Assembly: GCA_023846275.1 (NCBI GenBank)
Contig: CM043870.1
Location: 8,245,527 to 8,309,526 of the forward strand
Length of the DNA: 64,000 bases
Direction: 5' to 3'
From: Vanilla planifolia
Taxonomy: Eukaryota > Streptophyta > Magnoliopsida > Asparagales > Orchidaceae
How positions within the stretch are numbered: position 1 is the stretch's first letter; every line of letters starts with the position of its first letter. Below, piece after piece: positions 1 through 13,600 of this stretch. The notes beneath the pieces were generated by a model. It saw only the letters and a program-made list of their open reading frames with translations, did not search any database and was not told the DNA's origin. The position numbers and the translations under genes are program-made.

Positions 1-631
1 GAATTAGCAATTTGTGAGTTGAGTCGAGCACATCATGTTCATAATTAGTAGTGAACATAAATTGAGGTAACTTTTGTGTTTTTTTGGTTATATTTTTTGG
101 TTGGTAAATTCTTCTATATCTGCATGTTTAGAATGAATCAAGCTGATCTTATACATGACAAAAAAAGCGTCCTATAGAATGATTAGGCTAATTAGTTCAA
201 TGCAAATAGTTGTTTGGTGTCATGGCGGATAAGTTCTAACCTTGGGGAAGTTGGATAGAATTTTAGATGCATAACTTTAATGGCCACTACTGCACTTTCA
301 AACTCTATTCCTGGACTGCTATATAAGGCTACTAGTTCGCAACCTTAGGCATTGTTGGATGACTTGTATGACTTTAGGGGAAGCTTGCTGCCATAACAAT
401 TTTTTGGTTGCATTACTTGTTCTAGAGATAAAATAGCTAGGTTCCTGTTTTGTTCAGTTTTATTATTGATTTGTGGAGGTGAAGTTTCTCATTTTATCAT
501 TTTGAATCACAGGAAAATACTTGTGCTTTCATTTCATGCCATCTTCTGTGAATATATGTTCCATCTGCCATTTTTGTGCACTCAATAAATAAGTGTTGTT
601 CATGGGTTAAATTTGATTATTTTATCTATAG

Positions 632-3600
632 TCTCCAGCTGCAAGTTCTACACCTGCTATCCTTTCAACTCCTGCACCAACTCCTGCACCAACTCCTGCA
701 CCAACTCCAGCAGCAGTGCAACCAACCCCAGCTTCGTATGTATTTTTCTGCTTTTTTATGCTATGATTTTTAATTTTGAAGTGTGACGATTTGCTGTGCT
801 CCTTTTCTATGTAATAAACTGTTCTATTTAGTTTTTTGTACTCCTTTCATCCTTTAACTTTCCATTTGAAGCAGGGTTACTACTACCCCACCAACTTCCA
901 TGGAGACATCAACTCCTGCACTTACATCATCGTACGTTACTTGTCCTTTGAATGCTGCTTATTGAAATATGAATGTATTATTCCTCGAAATCTCCCAACC
1001 AAGTTCATTATTGGAATGCATGAAAAATTTTTCTTTCACCAAACTTGGTGACGAATACTCGCAGTTTGGTTGGCAAGATTAAAAATATCATTGGAAAGGT
1101 TCAAGCACAATATTTATTTCTGTTACTTTCTTGCTTTTTGGGTATTTGTCCTGTATTTTATATTCCTGGTTTTTTTTCTGTCATTTCCTTTTTTGGAAGT
1201 CAGAATTTTAAGTGTATCTTACGGCTATTGAAATTGATGAAGTTTCTGGATTTTGCCTTTTCAGGTGAACGTTTTTTTAGACAAACATGATTTTCTAAAT
1301 CAACAAATCCCTGAGTTGCAAGGCTTAGTTATGTGCCAAAATGTTTTAGACAGTTTTCAATTAACTAAAATTTTGAAATAGAGAAAGTTGGTGATATAAA
1401 TATTATTTTATTTTTTATTTTCTTCGAGTTTTGAAAAGTTAAGGATTTGTTTTGAAAGTCACGGTGCTATTATTTACTTTGGAAAGCATTTCTTTATGTG
1501 ACCTACCCAAAATGTTTGTTTAACTCAAATAATATCACGTGGAATCTAAACCACCCACACATGTTTGTATGGTAAGTTTAAACATAAGATATTTAAAGCA
1601 AAATAAACTATTAAAATAGATAAATGTTATTATAACAGTTTACTTTTTGTACCATTCAGTACTATTGTTTTGAATTAATAGATTATTACGTACTATAACA
1701 GCTGTGCTAATTGGTCTTAAAAGCTTAAAATGATTTGATGCTCTTTCTGTTGACCTAAGAAAGACCATTTGGGTTTATGAAAATAAATAGATTTTTCCAG
1801 CTTTAAAGTTAAAGAGAATTTTAGCTAGTATTTTTTTTATGCTACTAACGAAGATACTTGATACTTAAGAAGCTATCATTTTGGTATTTGATTATGTGCT
1901 TTTTGTCATGACATACTTGACATGTGAGTTCCTTTTTTGAAAATGACTTGGAACATTCTGAAAGATTATATGCTTGGACTTCCTAAGAAATGATGAGTAT
2001 CTCATTTACAATTTTAATGGATGAGCGAGATTTGTAATGATCAATTAATAGTGTTAGAAAGTTATATTCATCGTTTGTGTTTTCAGTACCTTGGGTTTTT
2101 TTTGTTGAAGAATTTGGTTTTTTGCCAAGGTTTTCTTTCTCATTTGATGGTTTTGTTGATATTTTTTTCTGGATTAACTTTGTTATAGAAAGCAAGACTT
2201 GAATATTATCAATCATTTCACAATTATTGGAAAAATGATTTTAGAGTAATTTGATTGCCTTTATAAGGTTCTTTTTAATTGATGCTAGTAAGTATGATGC
2301 TTAGGAAGTAGTACAACAATTGTATAAAGCATCAGATGAGAATCAGGATAACATTAACATTATGTTTGCTAAATTTATAAGGTGTTTGCCATGCCATAAT
2401 ATAATAATATAGCAACTTGGCATTGAATATATTTAATTGGAATTTGTTCCATTAAACCTGAGTTTTTCGGAAATGAAATTTGGTAAAACATCTTGAGGTT
2501 GGCAACAATAAGAATGCTAAGTTTTAGCAGTGTTAAAATTAGGATGGATAGTAATGATTCTATTAGAAATAACTTATTTATATGGTCAGTGCATGCGACA
2601 TGGCTGTAAGTCACGCAAGAGGTATTTGCATGATAATGTTGTGATTAGTCTTCGGATTTTACTTTGTTCCGTAGAACTAAAGTAAACTTATGCTATGTGC
2701 AATTCTAATTTAGCTGACGTTGATGTTGGTTGATGTTCTTGTACGCCTCTGGTCATCTTATTGTTGATGATGATGCAATAGTTGAATATCCAATTTCTAT
2801 TTTTTATTCTATGGGTAATTATCTTAGTTTCACTGCCTTTGTTCATTTATTGATGCAGCGTTGTAGTGGATGCATATGGTCAGGCAGCCTCGAATCTGGT
2901 TGCTGGTAGCAGCTTTGAACAAGCCATCCAACATATTCTTGATATGGGCGGAGGGACTTGGGATAGGGACACTGTTGTTAGGGCTATGCGTGCTGCGTTT
3001 AATAATCCAGAGAGGGCTGTTGAATATTTGTATTCAGTAAGAGTTTTCTTTCTTACTTGGTTCTTACATTCGCTGTTATGGTGGAAAAGGTTACTTACAA
3101 TAAATTTATGAAATATTTTAGCTCTGCTTGTAAAAGTTTTTTCTTGTTAGAAGATCCCTTTGCATAAATAATATTTTTTTAAAATAATGTAGATTGAATA
3201 TGCAGCCACATGCATTGCTTGGTAATCATAGACATACAATTTATGAATCAATTATGTTTGGTAAAATAGTTTTACTTTTTTCTTACAGCATAAAAACAGT
3301 TAACTATGTTAAGCTACTCACTCATGATTTAATTAATTACTAGTTTTGCTCAAAGAAGGCTAGTAAGCAATGTTATGAAGTATACTTGATCAATGGACGG
3401 GTCAGGCTTGGCATGAGGTGGGCTTATGCAAGCTTGATTTCATATTGGTGGACTCAAGTCCTGACCTGAGCCCAGCCTTTGAGCCAATCAAGCTTGACTC
3501 GTAGAGAATTTGAGCTGCCCATCTGCCAGACAAGCTCAATGAAAAGCTGGTAAGAGAGGTTGTTGGATTAAGTGTTGAAGTAGTGATTGAGGATGCTCGA

Positions 3601-5735
3601 CAACATTGGGAAAACTTCACTTGGAAGAGATGAATTTTAGGTTTAAACAATTGTTTTACATTTACATTCATTGTTATTGCAATAAAGATGTTGAAAATAA
3701 ATAAAAGTATAGGAGATGAAACGTAGCAATAATATTTAATTAGTATGAAATGATAAAATATTTAATAGAATGCATTCTTTATTCTAATTTATATTTTAAA
3801 ATATTTAATTTATTTTACACTAGAATTTGGCTTATGGGCTTGGACCAAGTGCCAATTACTTGATCAAGCTAAGTGGATAAAATGCGAGCTCATACTGTTT
3901 AGACCAGTAAATTTTAGCCGGCATTTTTTTGTGCCCAAATAAGTGTCAGACTTTGTGGGCACATCTGGCTACCCAGCAATTGATCCGGTATGATATGTAG
4001 CAGGCATTGGCAAGTTTTTCTTCTAATCCTTAAGTCTCATATGATTTTCTGTTAAATTGCTGTACACATTATCTGTCAATATGATCATGATATTTATTCA
4101 TTGGAAGGTTTGAAAGGAGCGTGTAATGTTTTATTTATTATTTATTCTACCATTTTGTTTTTATTTTTGAGATACAAGTTCATATATGGAACCTGAAGTT
4201 ATGTAGGTGCAGGAAGCAGTGTCATAATCGTAAATGTAAGCCTAAAATCATTTTGGTACAAACTGATTAGGAGAGATTTCAAAGTCTTAATGTTGCAATA
4301 AAATGCTTGAGGATTTTATGCTAGCTAAATATTATGATAAATCTTTTTGTTACATTGATATGTTTTCCCGTTTGCAAATCTTAACTAGATCTCCACGTTT
4401 GCTTCTAATTGTTTTTAATTCAACTCTCTTATGTTAGGGCATTCCTGAGCAAACAGAGGCTCAACCTGTTCATTCACCCACTCGCGAGCAGGTAGCAGTA
4501 ACTGCAGCTGGTAACCCTCCGGTTCAGGCAACACAGGCGACACAGGCAACACAGCCTACGCAGCCAGCTATTCCATCAACAGGTCCAAATGCAAATCCTT
4601 TGGACCTTTTTCCTCAGGTATGTTGATTTTGGTTTTTTGGCTGTTGAACCTTTTTGTTTTTTGTATTGAAACTGAATAAATTCTTGATTCATAACTCGTC
4701 AGGGTCTACCTGGTAGCATGTGGCCTAATACTGGTGCAGGAAGCCTGGATTTTCTTCGAAATAGTCCTCAGGTATATTGAGTATCACACCCAGTAATGAA
4801 GCTGACATGAAGAACCATAAGTTCTTATGATTTTTTGTTTATCTTTTTAGTTTCGAGCGTTGCAGGCAATGGTGCAAGCAAATCCTCAGATTCTTCAGGT
4901 CCCTTGTATTTTTTCAGTGTGTAAATATTTAAGTTTTCAATATTGCATAAATGTTTGCTTTATGAATCCTTTTTTGTTTCTGGTATTTAGCCCATGCTTC
5001 AGGAACTTGGCAGACAAAATCCTAGTATTATGAGGCTCATTCAGGAGAATCAGGAGGATTTTCTTCGTTTGATAAATGAACCATCTGATGAAGGTGAAAA
5101 TAACTTGTTCACTCAGTTAGCTTCAGGGATGCCACAAGCCATTACTGTTACTCCTGAGGAACGAGAAGCCATAGAACGGGTCAGTTGTCTTGAACTTATT
5201 TGGGTTTTTTTAGGCATGGCAAAAATTGGTTTGATGTCCTTATATTTCATGTCTATGGTATAATATATTATGAACAGTCTATTCGGATTTGACCTTATCC
5301 TGTTTGAGCTTTTGTGTAATATGGTTGTCTTTGGTGATCTTAGATGTTAGTGAACTGTAAGTTGACATGTGCCTTACACTTAGTTTTCACATCTCAAATT
5401 TTGAAGGGTAAATAGCTGATATAGGTCACCCTCTTCTTATTTGGCCCTATTTGTAATAAATAGTTTCCTCATTTTTTCCAGAATACCCAAATAAGATTTT
5501 CTAATTTTTGAATAACAAAGTAAAGGTCATTCCTTCAAACAAAGACTACTAAAGTTGGCGATTTTTTTTTGATGTGTTGTTACGTGAGATTTAAAACTTT
5601 AATATGCCTAAGTTACATACTCCTATACCCTCTTTAACTATAATCTTCTCTGTTCTCTGTTGGGCTGTGGTTTTTATTCAATAGGTGGTGGACTCGCTTT
5701 GATGTTTTTGTGGCTTGTTTCAATATTGTTTTCCT

Positions 5736-5787
<52 letters not shown>

Positions 5788-6565
5788 AAAGCCATTTGAT
5801 GGTTGCTTTGCTTATGATTCAAATTCGGTGAGGGCTATTCATCCAAACAAGAGCAATCTCTTGAAGAGAGATTGACTCGAAAAAACTGACAAGAGAGAGA
5901 TTCAAGATTAGGGCAAAATGTTATAAGATGTTATGCAATTAGGGTAAAATGGGTATTTATCATGAGGTTAAAATCATTGAGTGTAATGGGAGTATGGTTG
6001 ATGCTATTAAAAACCCAGAGAGAGTTGTATTCTAATGTTTTGAAAACATAAGGGACTTAGTGACATAGGTTCAAACTAGAAGGATTTATCTTCTATTTAT
6101 CTGAATTTAGACAAATTGAGTGTAAAAGGATCATCACTCCCCACATAATTGTCTTTTTTTTTTTTTTTTTTTCATCCACATGATGCTTAGATTTCCAAAT
6201 CAACAGTTCGTTTATATTCTGAAGATTGTTAGGATGCCAATCTCCAGAAACATGAAATTGTTTTGTTTATGCCAATGAGAAGACGAATGGTCTATTAATG
6301 CTTTGTTTAAGAGCAATCAAGTCACTGCTTTCTGATTTGTGGAAACCTTTCTCGCATTTTCTCTTGGCTTATTATTTGCATCTCTAGGGTTTTTGTTTGG
6401 TTTGGCATAATTGTTATTAAATGATTATGGCTTGTTTGGCAGCTTGAAGCTATGGGGTTCGATAGGGCGCTTGTATTGGAAGTTTACTTTGCCTGCAATA
6501 AGAATGAGGAACAGGCTGCTAACTATCTTTTAGATCACATGGATGACATCGAGGATGACCATTGA
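632..6565 (+). CDS. RAD23: RAD23 ubiquitin receptor, copy A (5' end outside window)
   Basis: Shuttle factor that carries ubiquitinated proteins to the proteasome and partners XPC/RAD4 in nucleotide excision repair (family knowledge). Eight exons are visible, joined by GT-AG in consistent phase: 632-735, 875-931, 2859-3036, 4438-4617, 4703-4771, 4851-4898, 4991-5179 and 6443-6565 (stop TGA 6563-6565), giving 315 residues. They encode a Pro/Thr linker, UBA1 ([14 protein letters not shown] onward, exon 2859-3036), a second linker, the XPC-binding STI1-like domain (from NPLDLFPQ through LRLINEP) and the C-terminal UBA2 ([20 protein letters not shown]). By alignment with copy B, exons 1-3 (UBL domain) should lie left of the window, which opens inside intron 3; positions 1-631 align with copy B intron 3. 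No stop or frameshift is seen in the visible exons, so the copy looks functional. Linkers are longer than in copy B because of small coding repeats. Confidence 0.92.
668..703 (+). repeat. 12-bp coding minisatellite (three units) in RAD23 copy A
   Basis: ACTCCTGCACCA occurs three times in a row, in frame, encoding TPAP repeats in the linker between UBL and UBA1. Copy B has a single equivalent unit at its matching exon. Confidence 0.85.
3385..3960. repeat. Insertion-like block in intron 6 of RAD23 copy A
   Basis: Copy A intron 6 is 1,401 bp and copy B intron 6 is 1,015 bp. This stretch has no visible counterpart in copy B, has a different base texture (GGGTCAGGCTTGG near the left, GGGCTTGGACCAAG near the right) and is AT-rich in the middle. 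It resembles a short non-autonomous DNA transposon, possibly hAT-like, but clear terminal repeats and a target duplication could not be fixed by eye. Confidence 0.3.
4528..4554 (+). repeat. 9-bp coding repeat in RAD23 copy A linker
   Basis: Three units of GC(A/G)ACACAG in frame (ATQ repeats) lie between UBA1 and the XPC-binding domain. Copy B lacks them. Confidence 0.75.
5738..5783. repeat. (TA)n microsatellite in intron 10 of RAD23 copy A
   Basis: About 23 uninterrupted TA units within the intron between exons 4991-5179 and 6443-6565. Confidence 0.95.
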
Positions 6566-7500
6566 ATCAAGAGGGATTTCTGCTGTGGTGGTTTTCGGCT
6601 TTTTTGTGTAGATTGAACTGTTACTGCTATTAATGTTGTTCTAATGCATTATGGCAGTACTTAAAGCGTTTATACTTTAGTTTTAGAGGACAATTGTGTA
6701 TAACCAAAGTATCACTGTTCTTCAGTTTGGCTGTTGTTATTTATGAACTTGTTGCATTGCAGTCGTTTTGATATGGCATGAATCACAACAACGAATATTT
6801 AATAAAATATTTGATAATGGAATTTGATTAAAATAATATTGAAAATTTGTGTTTTTCTCTTGTTATTATTATTTTTATTGAAATTGTATGGTTGACCACT
6901 TTGGTGATAGACTATTTTTATTGATGATGGTTGCAATCGAATCTGTTGGACTAAGTCAAAGAGAAGCTTGATCAAGGTCGGCATCTTTATTGACATTTGT
7001 ATTTTGTTTTGTTCCTATTCTGATGAGTCAGCACATGGAATGTAGCTAACCCAAGCTTTTTCGAAAATAATTGCAAGTTTTGTCAATAAATGCGTTAATT
7101 ATTTAAGATATGAATTTCTTTATTTAGAATTAGTATTTTCAATATTCAATATATGTTCTGATTTCAGTGACATATACTTGTAGTGTGATTGGAGTCTAAG
7201 TTCGTTAATGATAATTTGTATTCGTTAAATATTTTAATTATCAAATTAGATAAATATTATCTTTATTTTTATATTCAGATGTTTTTTCTATGCCAAAATC
7301 GATTTTAAATCACAATTTTACAGACGTTAAAATTAATTTTTTTCATAAAAATGTGATTAAATTTAAAAACCATTGATGTTTGATCTATGATTAATCTAAC
7401 AAGTGCAAATTTGTTAACTCTTATATTTTAATGCAAATTTGGTTTTTTAAATAGTTTTAGCATATATTTTTAATTAATTAATTAATTGTTTTTTTTTTAA
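6566..7500. other. Intergenic spacer between the two RAD23 copies
   Basis: Contains the 3' UTR of copy A in its first few hundred bases, then AT-rich spacer running into the promoter of copy B. No coding pattern or RNA gene seen. Confidence 0.6.
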
Positions 7501-7591
7501 TTTGCCGGATGGATAAAACCACGGCGGCGTTAAACCAAGTCATCGATTTCTCGATATCTTTCCCTTCGCGTAGGTTGTTTTTTTCCCGACC

Positions 7592-7600
7592 AAACCCTAG
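7592..7600 (+). promoter_or_regulatory. Telo-box-like motif in RAD23 copy B 5' region
   Basis: AAACCCTAG lies about 54 bp upstream of the copy B start codon, in a short GC-richer segment (about 7,500-7,653) that contrasts with the AT-rich spacer. Telo-boxes (AAACCCTA) are known near the transcription start of many plant housekeeping genes. The site could be in the 5' UTR. Confidence 0.45.
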
Positions 7601-7653
7601 CCGTCGTCCTACGCTTTGGGAGAAGTGCGCGGCACACTTTTAGTGAAGCGGAG

Positions 7654-10600
7654 ATGCAGATCTTTGTCAAGACTCTCAAAGGAACCCATTTTGAGATCAA
7701 AGTGAAACCGGAAGACACGGTACTTCCTGATCCGGTCTTTTCACTTTTTTGGCTTTTTAATTCAACTTCTAGTTCCTTCGCCTATCTTTACGATATGAGC
7801 TGTTGGATCTCAGAAAGTTTACAGTTTTATTCCTTTCACTAGGAGCTTTTGCGGCGTTTGTAATTTTGATGGGTTATGCGTGATGGTTTATATTTTTTTG
7901 TTGGAGTGATAGGATCTGACTGCGGAATTGAGTTTTGTTTTGGTATGCTTTAACACTTTTGGGATGCTCTACAATTAATACTGATTTTATTTTTCCAAAT
8001 GTATGTTGTGTTCTATGTGCTGTCGCATGGCGGAGGTATTGAAGTAACTGCATCTTGTTAGTACTTGATTTGCAATGTGCAGCCGTCGTGTTTCATGCCG
8101 GAATATGTCTTCTGCCATTGACTTTTCTTTTAAGGTTGCTAATGCGTCTCTATTTCAGGTTGCTGAAGTGAAAAAAAGTATTGAAACTTCACAAGGTGTA
8201 ACAGTGTACCCTGCAGATCAGCAAATGCTCATACATCAAGGTAAAGTTCTCAAGGATGATACGACCTTGGCAGAGAATAATGTTGCCGAAAAAAGTTTTG
8301 TAGTTATCATGCTGAGAAAGGTAAGTTACGTTTACCTTCCAATTGCCTGCTTTTTTTGGAGAGTTAAGCATTTAATTCATTATGTGGATTCTAGGATTGA
8401 TTATTGTTATTGATTTTGAGTCTTCTGCCAGTGTAATATGGAATACCAATCATTATTTAAAAAATTCTGAACATTTATTCACATTGCACATTGCGTGAAT
8501 GAGATTGTGTTCTTGCTTCTTTGTTTCAGTTAGTTGGTATTGTTTATTGCATAATTCAATCAATTAAATAAACTCTATTTAGAATTCTTGAAACGATCAT
8601 ATGGTAACTTAATATAGTATCTTTTCTTAAGAGGGCACATTGAATTTCTCATCACATGAACTATTTTGCATTAATGGTTTTTTTGGACAAGCGTGAGCTT
8701 AATGTCTTCTATTGATATTTTGATGAGAAAAGCTTAGTCAATAGCACGTACCAATTAGCTTAAACTTATTTGTTAATTTTGATGGATGATTATGATTAAA
8801 GCTTGCTATGTGCAAGGATTACCTTTATTCTTCTATAAATTTTCTTTTTGTTAGATTATTGACCTTTGTCTTCTTTTGCTTGCCCTAAGTAACTTGAAGC
8901 AATCATTTGTAAAGAGTTATCCACATATTTATTAGCAGTGGAAGTTTATGACTGAATTGAGCTTTTCATGCTATGGGCATGTGTTGTATATAGGTTTGTT
9001 ATGTTTGCTAAAAAAGGAGAAGATTTTACAAAAATTGGATTGACTTTGTCATATACGGATTGAAGAAATGGGCCAATAGCAAGATGCGTGTTGCTCAAAT
9101 TGAAATGGTATGAGCTAAGCGTGAATTGGATTGAATTAACTCGAAGTCGAATTGAAACTGTAATGTTTTAATGTGTGTATTTTTTAGTATACAAACTTAA
9201 TTGTATCCAAGAATATGAACAAAAAAGTTGAAAATTAATTGAAATCGAACCACCTTTTTCTTGAATTGGGTTCAAATAGAGATAAACAATAGCCAAGCCT
9301 TGTTCAAATCGAAACCAAATTGAATTTTTAGAGTCCAAACTTTGGACTGAGTCGCATTTGTATTGCGATTGGATAGAACAATTTCAAATTAACCTTAAAC
9401 AAGGCTTGGATTGCCTTGAGATTAAATTATGAATGATCTTAGTCATATAGCTATTTGTGGAAACTATGTGTTGGGAATTTAGCTTTGTTTCTAAGATAAA
9501 TATTTAAAGGATAATAATTTCCAAGTAGATATTGAGTGATCCAGTTCACGGTGATTTTTGATGACATTTGGAATTAGTTTAATTGTCATGTGATCTTTGG
9601 TTTCATGCATTCTTTTCTTTTTTTGCACATGCTCTCAACCAATTTTGCCATCTAGATTTGCTTTGCTTCACGTTGTGATATTATTCACAAATTTTTGGAT
9701 TTGATCCCTATTGCAATACTACTTTGTTAAGTGCTCAATTCTGAAAACTTTGTACAAATTGTTTGAATGACTCGTTGATATTCTAAGAAGATAAAAATAA
9801 ATTGAAGGGAAGGATTAGATCTCGTGTGACACGAGGCAAAGAGAGGATAGAAACCATGGTTTTTGTACTTATTATTTATTTATTTGAATATAGAACTTAT
9901 ATTGACATTTAGACCTTTAGAGAAATCATATGGGTAACAACCTTTTCTCCATTAGTGTTGGTTAATAGATGGCTTTTTATGAGAATTTTGAGCTCCTGAG
10001 GACTTTTAATATCTTATTATCATAGACATGTTATTATACTTATTTATGTTGAATAGAATTGGAAGGATTTGTTGTATTGTTTGAAGAGATGAAGACCATT
10101 TATCAAGCTTATAGGCAAACCAATTTACTTGACAAGATGTTTGAGACTAGATTCAATAATTGCTTGAGCACTTAAGGAAATACCTGGATTATTTACCAAC
10201 TAGCTTGAATATTTACTGGTTTGGCTTGCTTTGTCAAAGAATATTATCATTCTCTGTTGGTGAACATACTCCAGATTTGTAATGCGGATGTTTCCTTCAA
10301 AATTTATTTAAATTTCAATTGTTCTTTTATAATTGTTTATTCTTGGAAGGCGGCTACCAATTTTAGAAGGCATTGTATTTTCTCATGTTTTGAACCAGGC
10401 ATGCAAAGACACAAAAATCATAAGTTTTGCTGTCAGCATTTGGTCATTCTTTGGTACATTGTCCACACAAAGATGCCTTGTTTACCTGGTACATTAACGA
10501 GTTGAAATCCACCTTGTGTGTCCTCGGCTCTGTTAAAACTCCCTCTTAGCTTGTTTATCGCCATCATATGTATTTCAGTTTTATGATTTTCTTCTACTTG

Positions 10601-13600
10601 TTGCTCAAGCATTGTGGAGTTTGTTGTTCTTTTTTCATATGCTATGATATTTAACCAAATTATCCGTGGGTAAACTGCTGTGCAATATGATATCTAAACA
10701 AACTCTTCTTAGGGTATTCATAGAATGTAAGGATTGTTAAGAAATACCATTGTTGTTATTTAAAGGAATATCTTGATACTCCTAAAATGTTTTTTTAGTC
10801 AGTTAATACTCTTAGTAAACAGGTTATTTTCTTAATTTTCAGTTAGGGGAGTTCCACTTTTGCAGAAAAGTGGATTTCAATGAGCAAAAATAATATCAAA
10901 ATGCCATAAGATATTAATGGATTTAAGTTGCTTAACTTGGAAAAATTCTACTAATTTTCGAAGGATATCTCATCTTTGACCACCTTTTGTGCTGTTTTTC
11001 CATTTTTTTTATGTTGGAATAATTTATAACAATTGGTAGTTCCTGTGTTGATGTCCTGTTTTGCCTTCCTCTTTCTTTTTAAGGTCAAGGGTTCTTCGAG
11101 TGGGGATTCTGCAACGAGTGCTGCAGTTACCAGCCAGGTTAGAACAATCTATGGATCTTTTAGATTAAAATTCTGTGTCTTCTTTGTATATATCATCTTC
11201 TAAGAGGATCGTTTGATGATTGGGATGCTGCTTAACATACACATGAGCTTAACAAAGAATATATCAAATGTTTTTACTATTTTTTAATACTGAAACATGG
11301 CGCATTCTGAATAGGTTTTGACCTACTTTTGGTGAGGCAATTTCTTGTAGATTATTGCAGTCCTGGAAATCTAATGAGTTGTTGCATTTGTTAGATTTGC
11401 AATTCCATCTTTTGATATTTTTTAAAGCCTATAAACCCAGTAAAGAAAAATTTTTAAAATAAAAGGAATTTTCTTGTCATTGTTTATGAATAATGGGTTA
11501 TGGATTTGTTTGCTACATTTCTTAGTTGTTTTGCTTTCTAAACAAGTGAATATTTTTGGTAATCTGAAATTGCACTATAGAAATGCTGCTGCACAGCACT
11601 GCAGTATTCTGACCATAAGCAACAGGCTCGAGGAATTTGTCAATATTAGTGAATTTACAATAGTGTTAATTCATAAAACAGAACTGCAATGGAACCCCAA
11701 AAAATAGTGTAAAAGCTGTCCCTGTTTGTTGGCGTACAATTAAATGATTGTTAGTTCATTTTGAATAGGTTGGGTTTAAATTTTGTGTAGGAACCTTGGA
11801 TATAGGTTTGCCATCAGTGAGTTAGTGAACTATCAAAACCATTTGGGATTATAGCAATTTTTTACAACTAGCGAACCATTTCCTATTCATAATTAGTAGT
11901 GGATATAATTTCAGGCAATTGTTGAGATTTTTCATTAATATCTTTCGGTGTTCGATTCTTTGATATGACTATACTATATTGGCAAATCAAGCTAACCTTG
12001 TATGTTGCAAAATGAATGGGAAGTTATAATGTTTAACCTAATTAGTCACATGCAGATATTGTTTTTATTTTAATGATGGATAAGTGCTAGCCTTGATATA
12101 TTTGGATGGAATTTTAAAGGTTATATAACCTTAAGTGCCATTAATACAGTTTCCATCTCTATTTCTGGACAGCTATATAAAGCTGTTAGTTCAGACCTTA
12201 CCAATCATAAGGGAACTTTGCTGCGACAACCTTAATTTTTTTAGAGATGGTATCCTTAGCTTGAGAACTTTGTCATCAAATTACTTGCATCACGGGAACA
12301 ATACTTGTGGTCTCATTTAATATCTTCTGTTTACTTCTGTTCTGTTCCATGTGCCTATTATGTAGATTAATGAATGACCGCTGTTTATGGGTTGAGCATG
12401 TTTATTTTCTCTATAGTCTCCATCTGCCAGTTCTAAACCTGCCATCCCTTCAACTCCTGCACCAGCTCCAGTGGCAGTTCAAACGACTCCAGCTCCGTAT
12501 GTATTTTCAGCTTTTTTTTATCTTGACTTCTGGTTTGAAAGTGCAAAATTGTGCTATACAAACACAATCTTCTCCTCTTTTATGTGATAAATTGTCCGAT
12601 TGAGTTTTCTGCACTTCTTTCCTGCTTGAAATTTCAATTTGAAGCAGGGTGACCACAACACCAACTCCCGTGGAGGCATCAGCTCCTGCAATTACATCAT
12701 CGTAGGTTTCTTGTCCTTTGAATGATGCTATTCAAATATGATCTTATCATCGACATTGAGCTGCCATGTTCATTCTTCGTAAGCATGAAAAATTTACCTC
12801 ATTATACTTGCTAAGATTAAAAATATACTTGCAGTTTGGTTGTGTGATTAATAATATTATTAAAAAGTTCCAAGCACATATTCTTTTTTGCTTCCTTACT
12901 TTTTTATGGGGTTTATGTCCTATATTTTTTTTATTCTCAGTTCTTTTTGCCATTTCCATTATGCATGGTCAGAAGCTCGAAGTTTGAATTTATGGCTTAT
13001 TTAGTTCCTTGCAAATTCTAAAACATTTTCTTAAAACTGATTTAAGTTTTCTGTATTTGGCCTTCTAGTTGGATTCCATTTAGATAAACTTGATTTTCTA
13101 AATAAAAAAATCTCGAAATTGTGAAGCTTATTTTACAGTTAAAATGTTTCACAATACCAAATTTAATTTGATTTTTGAATAGAGAAATTGGACTATTGAG
13201 CTCCTTTTTTTTGTATTTTGGCTTACTACCAGGGGAAAAAATGATAACTATTCATTTTTATTTTGAAGCTACTCAAGTATACACTAAAATGGTCATGATA
13301 CTATTATTACCTTTTAAATCATTCTTTTTATCTTTATGTGACTCAATTCGGAATTTATGTTTTGTTCAAATAATATCACATGGAATTTAAGCTACAAGCC
13401 AGAAGAAGTTTTAGAGTGTGACATTTAATGCAAAATAAACCTAAAAATAAAATGAATATGAATAGAGTAAATTTTTTTTTTTTCACCATTCAGTTCTTTT
13501 GTTTTGTTACTTGGGATTACATTATATAACCTTACTGATTATATTTAATTTTAGCTGTGAAAACTGTAAGTTAATCACCTGATATTTAAAATAACTAATA

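Noticed and set aside
5634..5822. Minus-strand frame with an isoleucine/tyrosine run
   Set aside because: Translation of the TA microsatellite.
9040..9420. Possible MITE in copy B intron 2 (repeated AATTGAA words)
   Set aside because: No terminal inverted repeat or target duplication found; the words fit general AT richness.
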